Notes under the pieces: model-generated | What the model was told of the DNA's origin: nothing | The model's database searches: none | Seen by the model: only the letters and a program-made list of their open reading frames with translations | Made by a program: the position numbers and the translations under genes | Assembly: GCA_002311655.1 (NCBI GenBank) | Contig: DBYZ01000008.1 | Coordinates: 1 to 64,000, forward strand | Direction: 5' to 3' | From: Bacteroidales bacterium UBA1173 | GTDB taxonomy: Bacteria; Bacteroidota; Bacteroidia; Bacteroidales; F082 | Length of the DNA stretch: 64,000 bases | Shown: piece after piece, positions 40,482 through 49,521 of the stretch | How positions within the stretch are numbered: position 1 is the first letter of the stretch | Layout of the letters: each line of letters starts with the position of its first letter

Positions 40482-41549
40482 ATGAAAAAGAAAGAAAAAG
40501 TTATCTGCGGAATCCAGCAGGTCGGTATAGGCGTTGAGGACCTCATGGCGGCTTGGAAATGGTACAACAAGCATCTGAACATCCAAATCCCGATGGTTGA
40601 CGACGAAGGTGTAGCAGAACGCATGCTCCCATACACAGGAGGCAAGCCACAGCCTCGTCATGCCATCCTCGCCATCTCACAACGTGGCGGCGGCGGATTT
40701 GAGATATGGCAGCCACAAGGCCGAAAAGTGGTTTACCCGAAAGAACCTCTGCGCCTCGGCGATCTCGGAATCAATATCTGTAAAGTCAAGGCAAAAGACA
40801 TTAATATCGCATTTAACTATTTCACAGACAATGAGATAACAATATTGAGCGACATCAGCGTGTCGCCTCTCGGACTTGAGCATTTCTATATCCAAGACCC
40901 ATGGGGAAACATTTTCGAGATTGAGAAAGACGACTATTGTTTCATCGATGTTGAGCAACACACTGGCGGTTCAAACGGCGTGGTAATTGGCGTGTCGGAC
41001 ATGGAAAAATCAATCAAGTTCTACAAGGAACTTCTTGATTATGATATCGTTGCGTTTGACAAGACTGATGCTTTCGCTGATTTTGGAGATCTGAACGGAG
41101 GAAAATGCAAGATTCGCCGTGTGGAACTGAAACGCTCCAAGCCAGTATGCGGTCCGCTCAGCGACTTGATGGGCAATTCACATCTTGAATTAGTGCAAAA
41201 CCTTGATATTGAGCCACATAAGACTCTCGAAGGCAGATGGTGGGGCGACCCAGGATTCATCCATCTCTGTTTCGATGTCCGCAACATGGACAAGGTTCAC
41301 GAAGCAGCTAAGGCTCTCGGTCATGACTTCGTGTGCGACAGCGGCGACAACTTCGACATGGGCGATGCCAACGGCCACTTCACATACGTGGAAGACCCTG
41401 ACGGCACTCTCATCGAGTTCGTAGAGACATTGAAGATTCCAGTAATAAGGAAGTTGGGAATCTCAATAAATCTTAAGAAAAGAGACGATTACAAACATTT
41501 GCCGAGATTCATCACCAAGGCGCTGAGGTTTATGAAAGTAACTTTTTAA
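40482..41549 (+). CDS. Double-VOC (glyoxalase/dioxygenase-fold) protein
   Basis: A 355-residue protein with two VOC modules: residues about 8-155 (GIQQVGIGVEDLMAAWKWY to DPWGNIFEIEKDD) and about 165-310 (GVVIGVSDMEKSIKFYKEL to DPDGTLIEFVETL). Potential metal ligands include His in GLEHFYIQDPWGN and GFIHLCFDVRN and the acidic ends of each module. A basic tail follows. The arrangement resembles extradiol dioxygenases and HPPD-type enzymes but the reaction is unknown. It lies 15 bp behind the SDR. A 7-bp repeat array begins at the last base of its stop codon. Confidence 0.8.
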   Translation: MKKKEKVICGIQQVGIGVEDLMAAWKWYNKHLNIQIPMVDDEGVAERMLPYTGGKPQPRHAILAISQRGGGGFEIWQPQGRKVVYPKEPLRLGDLGINICKVKAKDINIAFNYFTDNEITILSDISVSPLGLEHFYIQDPWGNIFEIEKDDYCFIDVEQHTGGSNGVVIGVSDMEKSIKFYKELLDYDIVAFDKTDAFADFGDLNGGKCKIRRVELKRSKPVCGPLSDLMGNSHLELVQNLDIEPHKTLEGRWWGDPGFIHLCFDVRNMDKVHEAAKALGHDFVCDSGDNFDMGDANGHFTYVEDPDGTLIEFVETLKIPVIRKLGISINLKKRDDYKHLPRFITKALRFMKVTF

Positions 41550-41653
41550 GTTTGAAGTGTTGAGTTTGAAGTTTGAAGTTGAGAATTGAAACAAAAAAAG
41601 ATTCCCGAGGGAATCTTTTTTTATAATTAACTTCAAACTTAAAACTTCAAACT
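41549..41653. repeat. Inverted 7-bp tandem arrays surrounding a terminator
   Basis: Heptads AGTTTGA, AGTGTTG, AGTTTGA, AGTTTGA, AGTTGAG run from 41549 (last base of the TAA) to 41583. TCAAACT, TAAAACT, TCAAACT run from 41633 to 41653, in opposite orientation. The terminator at 41592-41622 lies between them, so the arms may extend its stem. Confidence 0.75.
41592..41622. terminator. Bidirectional terminator between VOC and ompH genes
   Basis: GATTCCC (41600-41606) pairs with GGGAATC (41609-41615) around GA, with seven A before and a T-run after. Confidence 0.85.
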
Positions 41654-41656
41654 GAA

Positions 41657-42166
41657 TTAAAGTCCAAGTTTTGCTTTAACATCAGAAGTGATATCAATAG
41701 CGCTGTCACCGATTGAAAGTATGACGGTCTTCTCGAACACGTATGCAAGACCTTTAGCTTTCACGACATCGTCGATGGCTTTCTTAATCTTGTCGAGCAT
41801 AGGTTTTGAGAGTTCTTCCTGTTTTGCAGCGAAATCGCTTTCAGCATTTGCCTGGAAATCCTGGATTCTGCCCTGAAGGTCAACGATTTCTTTTTCTTTT
41901 GACTGACGAAGGATGTTTGACATTGTTGCTGAGTTGGCTTCATAGTCTCTCATCTTTGTCTGATATTCAGTTGCCATTGCCTGCAACTCAGCCTGGAGCT
42001 CGCTGTAATAAGTCTGCATATCCTGCTGAATCTTTGCGCTTTCAGGCATCATGTCAATGATTGCTTGTGAGTCGACATAACCGATTTTCTGTCCCTGTGC
42101 GTTAGCTCCAAATCCGATTCCAAGTGCTAACACTAACAAAACCAATACTTTAGTTAACTTTTTCAT
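41657..42166 (-). CDS. Skp/OmpH-family periplasmic chaperone
   Basis: A 169-residue periplasmic protein. The signal peptide ends ANAQ. The family opening KIGYVDSQAIIDMMPE and long helical arms (about 45-125, charged coiled coil) give the jellyfish-like Skp trimer, which holds unfolded outer membrane proteins on their way to Bam. It has its own promoter 34 bp upstream and follows a second ompH-like gene, which in turn follows bamA. Confidence 0.9.
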   Translation of the reverse strand: MKKLTKVLVLLVLALGIGFGANAQGQKIGYVDSQAIIDMMPESAKIQQDMQTYYSELQAELQAMATEYQTKMRDYEANSATMSNILRQSKEKEIVDLQGRIQDFQANAESDFAAKQEELSKPMLDKIKKAIDDVVKAKGLAYVFEKTVILSIGDSAIDITSDVKAKLGL

Positions 42167-42199
42167 TTTATTAAATTTTAATTATTTTCGTTTAGCTTG

Positions 42200-42207
42200 C
42201 AAAAATA
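42200..42207 (-). promoter_or_regulatory. -7 promoter element for the distal ompH gene
   Basis: The reverse strand reads TATTTTTG, 34 bp before the ATG. Confidence 0.6.
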
Positions 42208-42243
42208 CAAATTTTTCGTTTATCTGTAAAATATTTTTAATGT

Positions 42244-42852
42244 TTACTTCTTCTCACCACCTGAAGGTTTTGTGCCAGCACCTGCGCTATTGCCGCGTTT
42301 TCTGTCCTGACGGCGTACTGTCTGCATCACGTTTCCAATCTCATCGAGAACATCATCGCTGATGTCGAATTTGTCGTTGCAATACAACACGGTGGTACCA
42401 GAAGCCTTATCAAGCACAAAAGTATAGTTTTTGATTTGCGCCACCTGTGTTATAGCGTTGTAAATCTTCTCTTGAATCGGCTGGATAAGCTCGTTGCGTT
42501 TTGAGAAAAGCTCGCCTTCAGGTCCGAAATATTGCATCTGAAGAGTCACCAGTTCCTGTTCTTTCGCAACTATGGCATCTTCTTTTTTTCTTTTCATATC
42601 ATCAGAAAGGAGAACCGATTCGGTCTGATAATCGCGTTTCATCTTGTCGAGAGTGTTACGCAGATTTCTAAGTTCTTTTTCCCATTGCACCGACATCTGG
42701 TTAATTTCTTCCTGAGCATCGCCATATTCCGGAATATTCTGCAGGATATAATCAGTGTCGACATAGGCTATTTTTTGATTTCCCTGAGCTTTCACCGTCG
42801 TGATTCCAAGCATCATCAGAAATGCCGCCAAAATTAATGTTCTTGTTTTCAT
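42244..42852 (-). CDS. Skp/OmpH-family periplasmic chaperone (bamA-proximal)
   Basis: A 202-residue Skp-like protein with signal peptide ending VKAQ, the conserved KIAYVDTDYILQNIPEY start, a coiled-coil arm region (about 45-120) and a Gly/Lys-rich tail (GAGTKPSGGEKK) not found in its paralogue. It lies 25 bp downstream of bamA and is most likely cotranscribed with it. Confidence 0.9.
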   Translation of the reverse strand: MKTRTLILAAFLMMLGITTVKAQGNQKIAYVDTDYILQNIPEYGDAQEEINQMSVQWEKELRNLRNTLDKMKRDYQTESVLLSDDMKRKKEDAIVAKEQELVTLQMQYFGPEGELFSKRNELIQPIQEKIYNAITQVAQIKNYTFVLDKASGTTVLYCNDKFDISDDVLDEIGNVMQTVRRQDRKRGNSAGAGTKPSGGEKK

Positions 42853-42877
42853 TTTCTATTTATTTCAAATTATTCTT

Positions 42878-45541
42878 TTAATCAATTGAGCCTCCGATTG
42901 AGAAGTGGAACTGGCTACCAGAAGCGTCGCTGGCGCCTGGCACATCGTCGAAGCCGTAGCCCCAGTCGAGACCGAGCATACCGAACATTGGAAGATAGAT
43001 TCGCACGCCGAGACCTGCCGAACGGTATAAATCGAACGGGTTGAACTTGTCGAAGCCGAGCCAGCAGTTACCTGCCTCCACGAAGGTAAGTGCATAAATC
43101 GTAGCTTGAGGGTTGAGTGTCAACGGATAACGTAACTCCATTGTGTATTTAGCGAAGATATTACCACCTTCGTTGCTGTTCATTGTATAGTTAGGAGTCA
43201 AGGAGTTGTTGGCATAACCTCTCATGCCGACGAGTTCGCGACCGTCGAAGTTATACGATCCCGTCAGACCGTCACCGCCGAGGCAGAAGCGCTGGAACGG
43301 AGTGATGCCGATTTGAGGGTTGTAATAGCCAAGCAAACCGAAACGAGCACGTGTCATAAGGACAAGTTTATCATAGAGTTCGGTATAGATAGCGGCTTTG
43401 AACTTCCATTTATGGAACTCAACCCAGTGGAATTTGGCGTCTTCACGCTCATCAGGGTCGGAGTACAATTTCTCGTAATCAACAGTATTGAATAATGAAT
43501 ATGGAGGTGTCATCTCGAGAGAGAGGACAAATTCCGAACCGAAGCGAGGATAAATCGGGTGGCTGGTTGAGTTACGGCCGAAAGTGATATTATATCCGAT
43601 AAGGTTGAAATCGCCGTTTCCGGTACCGAAATTAAAGATATTCTTATAATTATTTAAGGTATAACGAATCACATTGATACCATTGTAGAGTGTAAAGTAG
43701 TCATCAGGCCATTTCAGACGTGTGCCGATACCCACGGAAACACCAGTCTGCATAAACAATCCTGCAGGCTCGGTATAAGTGTTCTTATACATTGAATGAT
43801 ACACCGACACTGTCAATGCGTTAGGTTTCTTACCACCCAGCCACGGCTCGGTAAATGTCACGCCATAATTAATATAGGTGGTTCCGTAAGTCTGGATTCT
43901 GAACGACAGTTTTTGTCCGTCGCCAGCCGGAATCGGGCGCCACGCGTCTTTCTTAAAGAAGTTTCTCAACGACACATTGTTAAGGTTCAAGCCCAAAGAA
44001 AGCATTAGACGGTTATAGCCCCAACCTGCAGAAAGCTCTATCTGGTCGTTAGGAGTCTCCTCCACCACATAATTGATGTCGACGGTACCGTCAGCAGGAT
44101 CAGGTTGAATATCAGGAACCAGTTTTTGAGCGTCGAAATATTGCAAAGCCGAGAGTTCACGGATAGTTCTGATGATATCACTACGACTGTATAGTTGTCC
44201 CGGGCGGGTATACATCTCACGGATGATGATTTTGTCGTTAGTCTTGGTATTTCCCTTCACATTCACGTGTTTGATGGTTGCCTGGTCGCCTTCGCTCATT
44301 CGCAATTCGAGATCGATGGTGTCATTATACACTTTTATCTCGACAGGATCCACGCGGAAGAACAGATAACCGTCGTCCATATACAACGACGACACGTCGT
44401 AACCGCCCTCGCTATAGGTCAGATTTTGGTCAAGCAGTTCCTGATTATAGACATCGCCTTTTCTGATACCCAGAACCTTATTCAGCGTTGCGGTATCATA
44501 TTTTGTGTTTCCGACCCATGAAATATTACCAAAATAGTATTTATGACCTTCGTCGATTTCGAGTGCGATACCAAGATTCCTATCATCCATAACATAGATT
44601 GAGTCTTTCACGATCTTTGCGTCACGGTAACCTTTCCCGTTATATTTCTTGATGATAAGTTTCTTATCGTCTTCGAAGTTGTTTTCATCATAACGTGATG
44701 ATTTAAATATTCTTGGTCGAATATTCTCTGAGAAATACCATATCACCTCTTCTTCAGCGGCGGCAGGACGCAATGTAATGAGATCCCACAAGGTGTTAAC
44801 CACCGAAGCGCCGAGCGGACGAAGCGGGTCGAATTTGCCTCTGCGTTTTGTTTCTTTCATCGCCGCGCGGATTTGTCCGTCGGTAAGCACCTCATTGCCA
44901 TTCACCACGATTTCTCCAATACGAACCTTATGTTTTTTGTCGACATTGATTATCAGGACGACATAATTATCCATTGTGGTGTCAGGCACCGGAGTCATTT
45001 TCACCTCAGCGTTCAGATAACCTTTGTCGGCGTAATAATTCTTGATGATACCAGAGGTTTTTGTTATAGTGTGCTCTGTTGCGACATCGCCGCGAGTTAT
45101 GTTGATTTTCTTTCTAAGTTCCTCAGCTTCAGACTTTTTGACGCCTTTAAACGAGAATTTGCTGATTCTCGGACGTTCTTTCATATCGATATTGAGGAAA
45201 ATCTTACCGCCGACTTTTTGTGTCTGTGTAATCTGAATGTCTTCAAAAAGACCCTGTTCCCAAAGATTACGGATTGCCTGAGTAATTTTATCGCCTGGCA
45301 CTTTCACCGTCATTCCGACGTGCAGACCTGAAAGCATGACCACCACGGCAGGGTCAACATATTGAACACCCGTCACGGTGATACCGCCAATCTCGTATTC
45401 GCGAGGAAACGAATAATCTATCTCTGACAAGTCATTTCCGACCTGAATCTGAGCGTTTGCGACAAAGCCTGTCATGAGGAAGTTCCAGCATAACAAGGCG
45501 ATTGCAAATATTTTACACTTTTTCAAAAAAGTCATCTTCAC
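42878..45541 (-). CDS. bamA: Outer membrane protein assembly factor BamA
   Basis: An 887-residue Omp85 protein. A signal peptide ends VANAQ. Five POTRA repeats fill residues about 50-480 (first: EIGGITVTGVQYVDPAVVVMLSGL). The 16-stranded barrel follows, with the final strand FHFSIGGSID. The conserved lid-lock motif typical of strand-14/loop-6 is seen in the GLTGSYNFDGRELVGMRGY area (VRGF-type reads MRGY). It inserts barrel proteins into the outer membrane. It starts next to the uppS stop (one-base overlap) inside the DUF6089-uppS-bamA-ompH operon. Confidence 0.95.
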   Translation of the reverse strand: MKMTFLKKCKIFAIALLCWNFLMTGFVANAQIQVGNDLSEIDYSFPREYEIGGITVTGVQYVDPAVVVMLSGLHVGMTVKVPGDKITQAIRNLWEQGLFEDIQITQTQKVGGKIFLNIDMKERPRISKFSFKGVKKSEAEELRKKINITRGDVATEHTITKTSGIIKNYYADKGYLNAEVKMTPVPDTTMDNYVVLIINVDKKHKVRIGEIVVNGNEVLTDGQIRAAMKETKRRGKFDPLRPLGASVVNTLWDLITLRPAAAEEEVIWYFSENIRPRIFKSSRYDENNFEDDKKLIIKKYNGKGYRDAKIVKDSIYVMDDRNLGIALEIDEGHKYYFGNISWVGNTKYDTATLNKVLGIRKGDVYNQELLDQNLTYSEGGYDVSSLYMDDGYLFFRVDPVEIKVYNDTIDLELRMSEGDQATIKHVNVKGNTKTNDKIIIREMYTRPGQLYSRSDIIRTIRELSALQYFDAQKLVPDIQPDPADGTVDINYVVEETPNDQIELSAGWGYNRLMLSLGLNLNNVSLRNFFKKDAWRPIPAGDGQKLSFRIQTYGTTYINYGVTFTEPWLGGKKPNALTVSVYHSMYKNTYTEPAGLFMQTGVSVGIGTRLKWPDDYFTLYNGINVIRYTLNNYKNIFNFGTGNGDFNLIGYNITFGRNSTSHPIYPRFGSEFVLSLEMTPPYSLFNTVDYEKLYSDPDEREDAKFHWVEFHKWKFKAAIYTELYDKLVLMTRARFGLLGYYNPQIGITPFQRFCLGGDGLTGSYNFDGRELVGMRGYANNSLTPNYTMNSNEGGNIFAKYTMELRYPLTLNPQATIYALTFVEAGNCWLGFDKFNPFDLYRSAGLGVRIYLPMFGMLGLDWGYGFDDVPGASDASGSQFHFSIGGSID

Positions 45542-46287
45542 TACTTTTTAAGTTGTTCACTAGTCTTACCGAATCTGCGTTCTCTGTTTTGATAATCGAC
45601 GATAGCCTCATAAAGGTCTTCTTTTTTGAATTCCGGCCAGTATTTTTTGGTAAAATACAGCTCGGAATAAGCTATTTGCCAAAGCAGATAGTTACTGATT
45701 CTCTCTTCGCCGCTTGTTCTTATCAGCAAATCAGGATCAGGCATTCCAGCCGTTGCCAGATGATTATTTATCAATGCCTCATCGACCTGTTCAGGCTCAA
45801 TCTTGCCTTCCTTAACTTCCATTGCGATATCTTTCACCATCTTCGTCAATTCCCAGCGGCTAGAGTAGCTGAGGCACAGAGTCAGCGTCATACGAGTGTT
45901 GTTCTTTGTGTTCTCGATAGCATACATCAAAGCGTCGTACTGAGATTTTGGCAGACGTTTGAGATCGCCTATTGCGTTAAGACGTATATTATTGTCGTTC
46001 AATGTTTTAAGTTCATTTTTCAGAGCATTTGCAAGCAGCGACATCAGTGCATCCACTTCAAACGAAGAACGATTCCAGTTTTCTGTTGAGAAAGCATATA
46101 AGGTAAGATATTTCACGCCAAGTTCAGCACAAGCCTCAGTGGTGTTTCTGACGGCATCAACGCCATGCTGATGACCGAAAACGCGCATTTTCCCTTGTTC
46201 CTTCGCCCAGCGACCGTTGCCGTCCATGATAACGGCGATATGCTGTGGCAAGCGCTCGATGATTATCTTATCTTTTATACTATCCAT
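45541..46287 (-). CDS. uppS: Undecaprenyl diphosphate synthase (isoprenyl transferase)
   Basis: A 248-residue cis-prenyltransferase making the C55 carrier for peptidoglycan and surface glycans. IMDGNGRWAKEQG (around residue 21, catalytic Asp) and RTSGEERISNYLLWQ (around 188) are the defining motifs. It is placed 7 bp after the DUF6089 gene and overlaps bamA, the typical Bacteroidetes order linking envelope precursor synthesis and OMP assembly. Confidence 0.95.
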   Translation of the reverse strand: MDSIKDKIIIERLPQHIAVIMDGNGRWAKEQGKMRVFGHQHGVDAVRNTTEACAELGVKYLTLYAFSTENWNRSSFEVDALMSLLANALKNELKTLNDNNIRLNAIGDLKRLPKSQYDALMYAIENTKNNTRMTLTLCLSYSSRWELTKMVKDIAMEVKEGKIEPEQVDEALINNHLATAGMPDPDLLIRTSGEERISNYLLWQIAYSELYFTKKYWPEFKKEDLYEAIVDYQNRERRFGKTSEQLKK

Positions 46288-46294
46288 ATGTTTA

Positions 46295-47161
46295 TCAATA
46301 TGTTACATAACTATTTCTATTCGCATCCGAGTAACATTTATCCTTTTTAGGCAAAATAAACTTGTATACCAGAGATACGTTAAGATATCCAAACCAGTCG
46401 TTATCCGAAAAATTGCCGCGCTGAACATATTCTTTAGTGTTAGCGTTATTCTCATCGGCTGTAAATCCTGTAGGATCGCTATATTGCACATTCAGAGCTT
46501 TTTTGTTGGAATATGTCGGATAATATGCATGGCAATCGTCGATCCAATCCGTGAAAGTGTAATGGAATCGCCATTCCACGGCAAGTCCCACTTTTTTGCC
46601 GATGCTATATTTCACGCCCATTCCGAACGGTATTGATAACGCTGATCTGGAATATTTTGCTGTTCCATTTTCAGGAATCTGTCCGTCGTAGTCGACATCG
46701 GTAAGCAACTTGCACAATTCAGTGCCGTCTTCGGCTTTTGGGTTGAAAGTGAACAATGAGAAACCGCCAAACAGGTATGGTGAAACTCTGCTGCGTTTAC
46801 TTCCGGTAAAATAGTTGAAAAAGTTAAACTCCGCGAGCAGTGCGAAGTCATTGATCGTTGATTTGAACGCCAGTCCGCGTTCAGGTTTATAGCCGGAGAC
46901 CCTATCGCTTCCAGCGACAGTCTCACGTGTGTATGACAAGCGGAAAGCCCAGCGGACATTGTTGTAAAAACGAGCGACAAATCCACCGCTTAACTTACTC
47001 TGATTGAATGGGCCTTTTGGATTCAAATCACCAAAATAAGACGACAGTCCAGCCGAAGCGCCCACTTCAAGCACTTGACAGCTAGCCATTTCAGGCTGTA
47101 GGAACAGTCCAAAAAGCAAGACAAATAACGCAACGACAAAAACTTTTTTACGATTTTTCAT
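46295..47161 (-). CDS. DUF6089 outer membrane beta-barrel protein
   Basis: A 288-residue protein with signal peptide ending ASCQ and the family opening EVGASAGLSSYFGDLNP. Repeating amphipathic strands (for example NVRWAFRLSYTRETV) suggest a small barrel. DUF6089 genes are commonly directly upstream of uppS-bamA in Bacteroidetes, hinting at a role in outer membrane biogenesis, unproven. First gene of this operon, with a promoter 60 bp upstream. Confidence 0.85.
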   Translation of the reverse strand: MKNRKKVFVVALFVLLFGLFLQPEMASCQVLEVGASAGLSSYFGDLNPKGPFNQSKLSGGFVARFYNNVRWAFRLSYTRETVAGSDRVSGYKPERGLAFKSTINDFALLAEFNFFNYFTGSKRSRVSPYLFGGFSLFTFNPKAEDGTELCKLLTDVDYDGQIPENGTAKYSRSALSIPFGMGVKYSIGKKVGLAVEWRFHYTFTDWIDDCHAYYPTYSNKKALNVQYSDPTGFTADENNANTKEYVQRGNFSDNDWFGYLNVSLVYKFILPKKDKCYSDANRNSYVTY

Positions 47162-47221
47162 CCGTTCTCTTTTTCTTTCCTATTGATAGACAGTCGTTTA
47201 TCTTTTTATTCACCAAAACTA

Positions 47222-47229
47222 CAAATTTA
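47222..47229 (-). promoter_or_regulatory. -7 promoter element for DUF6089-uppS-bamA-ompH
   Basis: The reverse strand reads TAAATTTG, 60 bp before the ATG, in the only sizable gap of the cluster. Confidence 0.55.
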
Positions 47230-47261
47230 TAAATAAATTCTAATATGGTGTCAATTTTTTT

Positions 47262-48116
47262 TCAATTTCTCACATCATTACCCCAAAGCAGTTTTTTTCT
47301 GATGGCTTCGAAGAAATCTTTCCCCGGCAATTTCACCATATTAAAGCTAAAATCAGCTTTTTTAATCTGTAGTTCTAACGATTTATTGACAAGTTTAGTA
47401 CGTGAGTCCAAACTTAAATCGTAAGCATCGCAACGACCGTCCACTTTAATCTTCACGACGCTTTTGTCAGATATAACGACGGGACGCACACTTAAATTGT
47501 GTGCAGAGATCGGAGTTATCACAAAACTGTCATTATCTGGTGCCAGGATAGGTCCTCCAGCGCTCAGCGAATAAGCTGTCGAACCTGTCGGGGTAGCCAG
47601 AATGAGACCGTCAGCCCAATATGCGTTCAGCAGCTTGTCGTCGACAAACACCTGTATCACGATAAGGCTACTACCGTCTTTTCGCATGACGCTCAACTCG
47701 TTAAGGGCATAGTTGATACCTTTGAAGCGTTCGCCCTCACCTACCAGTTCAAGCAGAGAACGTTTCTCAACCTCATAATTCCCGTTAAGGATCATCTTCA
47801 CCGCATCGATAGTCTCCGCTGAAGACACGCTGGACAAGAATCCGAGTCGCCCCATATTTATTCCAAGCACGGGGACACCACTGTCGCGCACAAACTCGAC
47901 GGAATCGAGCATGGTTCCGTCGCCACCGAACGAGAACAGCACATCTGCCTTACCCTTAAGTTGTTCATAAGAGTTAAAGGTTTGATATTCCTTATCGTCC
48001 AACAAACCGGAATATGCCACTATTTCTGCGCCGGCGTTTTTCAATACGCGCAGGACTTCTTTCACAAGTCCTTCATACTCAGGGCTGAAGCCTCTGCCAT
48101 ACAATGCTATTTTCAT
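47262..48116 (-). CDS. nadK: NAD kinase
   Basis: A 284-residue cytosolic enzyme phosphorylating NAD to NADP. Motifs: FSFGGDGTMLDSV near residue 63, ALNELSV near 138 and TPTGSTAYSLSAGGPI near 176. Length is normal for the family. It lies 12 bp downstream of the Omp85-like gene. Confidence 0.95.
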   Translation of the reverse strand: MKIALYGRGFSPEYEGLVKEVLRVLKNAGAEIVAYSGLLDDKEYQTFNSYEQLKGKADVLFSFGGDGTMLDSVEFVRDSGVPVLGINMGRLGFLSSVSSAETIDAVKMILNGNYEVEKRSLLELVGEGERFKGINYALNELSVMRKDGSSLIVIQVFVDDKLLNAYWADGLILATPTGSTAYSLSAGGPILAPDNDSFVITPISAHNLSVRPVVISDKSVVKIKVDGRCDAYDLSLDSRTKLVNKSLELQIKKADFSFNMVKLPGKDFFEAIRKKLLWGNDVRN

Positions 48117-48128
48117 AACAACACATTT

Positions 48129-49520
48129 TTAGATTGGGGCTACGAAATGGATAAAAAATCCAGTCTCGCCGAGCCCGTTAACACCGTATTCCAAACGTAA
48201 AACCTTATCGTAATACGTCACAAAATCTATTCCGATACCTGTTCCGTATATCCATTGGTTCGCTATTCTTGTAGAGAAACCATCAGGAATCACGACATCC
48301 CAAGTGTATGCAAAATCAAAAAACAGGTTAGCATAGAATGCGAGATGTATTTTTCCGAACCTTTCATTTTTGATAAAAGGCAGGTGTTTGGTTACGGGTT
48401 TTAATATCTCAAATTTCAAGTTATTCTTACAAATCGCGTAGTTAAGCGCATCTACGACGTAGAGGTCAAAAGCTCTGACGTAATCGTTCTTGTATCCGAA
48501 GCCCTGCGACAAGAAATATGGAGCTGTTTTTTTGTCGGCCATCTTAGCCGTTATGTTCGACGCCCAGTAAAACCTGCTACTTATCGGAGTATACCAGTCA
48601 GCGGTAATCTTCCCATAGAACAGGTCTGGAGAATACTCGAACAATCCCAATCCGATTTTTGTCAGTTCCAGTTCCAGATAATGGCCATCGAGAGGATAGT
48701 TGTGGTCGTCACGATAATCGTTTTTAAACACCGCCGACAATGTAAAATATTGAAAACGAGTTCCTTCCGCATTAGCGAAATCCCTATTCAGACTCGGGAT
48801 GCTGTCATTAAACAATCTATTATCGTATTTTAACTGAATAAACAATTTGTTACGATATCCAAACCTATAATACGGCATCACAAAAGCATAAAAAGATTCA
48901 TGCGCGAATTTGTCTTCGCCTTTAAAATAACACACCTTATCGTCTTTGGTGATATACGCCACTTCCCTATTACGTGTAAAACCTGTCGACGCTTTTAGTC
49001 CAAGTCGTTGTTTATGAGTTAGATACGGAATATCATACGTCAAGCCGTAATTCTGGTTATATCCACCAATTATTGTAAGGTCAAGTTCATGTTTCAAGCC
49101 CCAAAGGTTTCCATAAACCAGGTCAAAACCATAACTCAGACGTTTGATATTATCCGCCTCATACCACGACCGCAAGTTTCTGTCGGCGTAGGCGACATAT
49201 GGAATAGGCCACAAGTACCATCGCTCCACCACATTGATTGTCAATATTTTAGCGCCAGCAACTGCATCATCGTCAGACCAATAAAAATCGACAAAATTAA
49301 ACAACGAAGTGTTGAGCAGGTTCTCCCTACTAAGTTTTATAGTCTCATCTGAGCAAATAGTATCGCCTTCATGAAACAGCAGTTCCCTGTTGATGGTAGA
49401 CATCCTTGTGACTTTATTTCCAGTCACGTTGATTTTGGACACCACAAAACAGTCGTTTTGATGTTGCGCGAATGAAACAACGGAACATAACAGAAAAGCT
49501 ATGACAATCAGTTTCCTCAT
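48129..49520 (-). CDS. Omp85-like outer membrane protein with one POTRA domain
   Basis: A 463-residue protein: signal peptide (MRKLIVIAFLLCSVVSFAQ), one POTRA-like repeat (about 25-105, FVVSKINVTGNKVTR to LTINVVERW), then a barrel (about 150-463) ending with an aliphatic/aromatic strand. It resembles a short TamA/BamA relative (D15 surface antigen family) whose client is unknown. An in-frame ATG at 49529 would overlap rsgA by 8 bp; MRKL at 49520 gives a better signal peptide and a one-base gap. Cotranscribed with rsgA upstream and nadK downstream. Confidence 0.82.
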   Translation of the reverse strand: MRKLIVIAFLLCSVVSFAQHQNDCFVVSKINVTGNKVTRMSTINRELLFHEGDTICSDETIKLSRENLLNTSLFNFVDFYWSDDDAVAGAKILTINVVERWYLWPIPYVAYADRNLRSWYEADNIKRLSYGFDLVYGNLWGLKHELDLTIIGGYNQNYGLTYDIPYLTHKQRLGLKASTGFTRNREVAYITKDDKVCYFKGEDKFAHESFYAFVMPYYRFGYRNKLFIQLKYDNRLFNDSIPSLNRDFANAEGTRFQYFTLSAVFKNDYRDDHNYPLDGHYLELELTKIGLGLFEYSPDLFYGKITADWYTPISSRFYWASNITAKMADKKTAPYFLSQGFGYKNDYVRAFDLYVVDALNYAICKNNLKFEILKPVTKHLPFIKNERFGKIHLAFYANLFFDFAYTWDVVIPDGFSTRIANQWIYGTGIGIDFVTYYDKVLRLEYGVNGLGETGFFIHFVAPI

Positions 49521-49521
49521 A

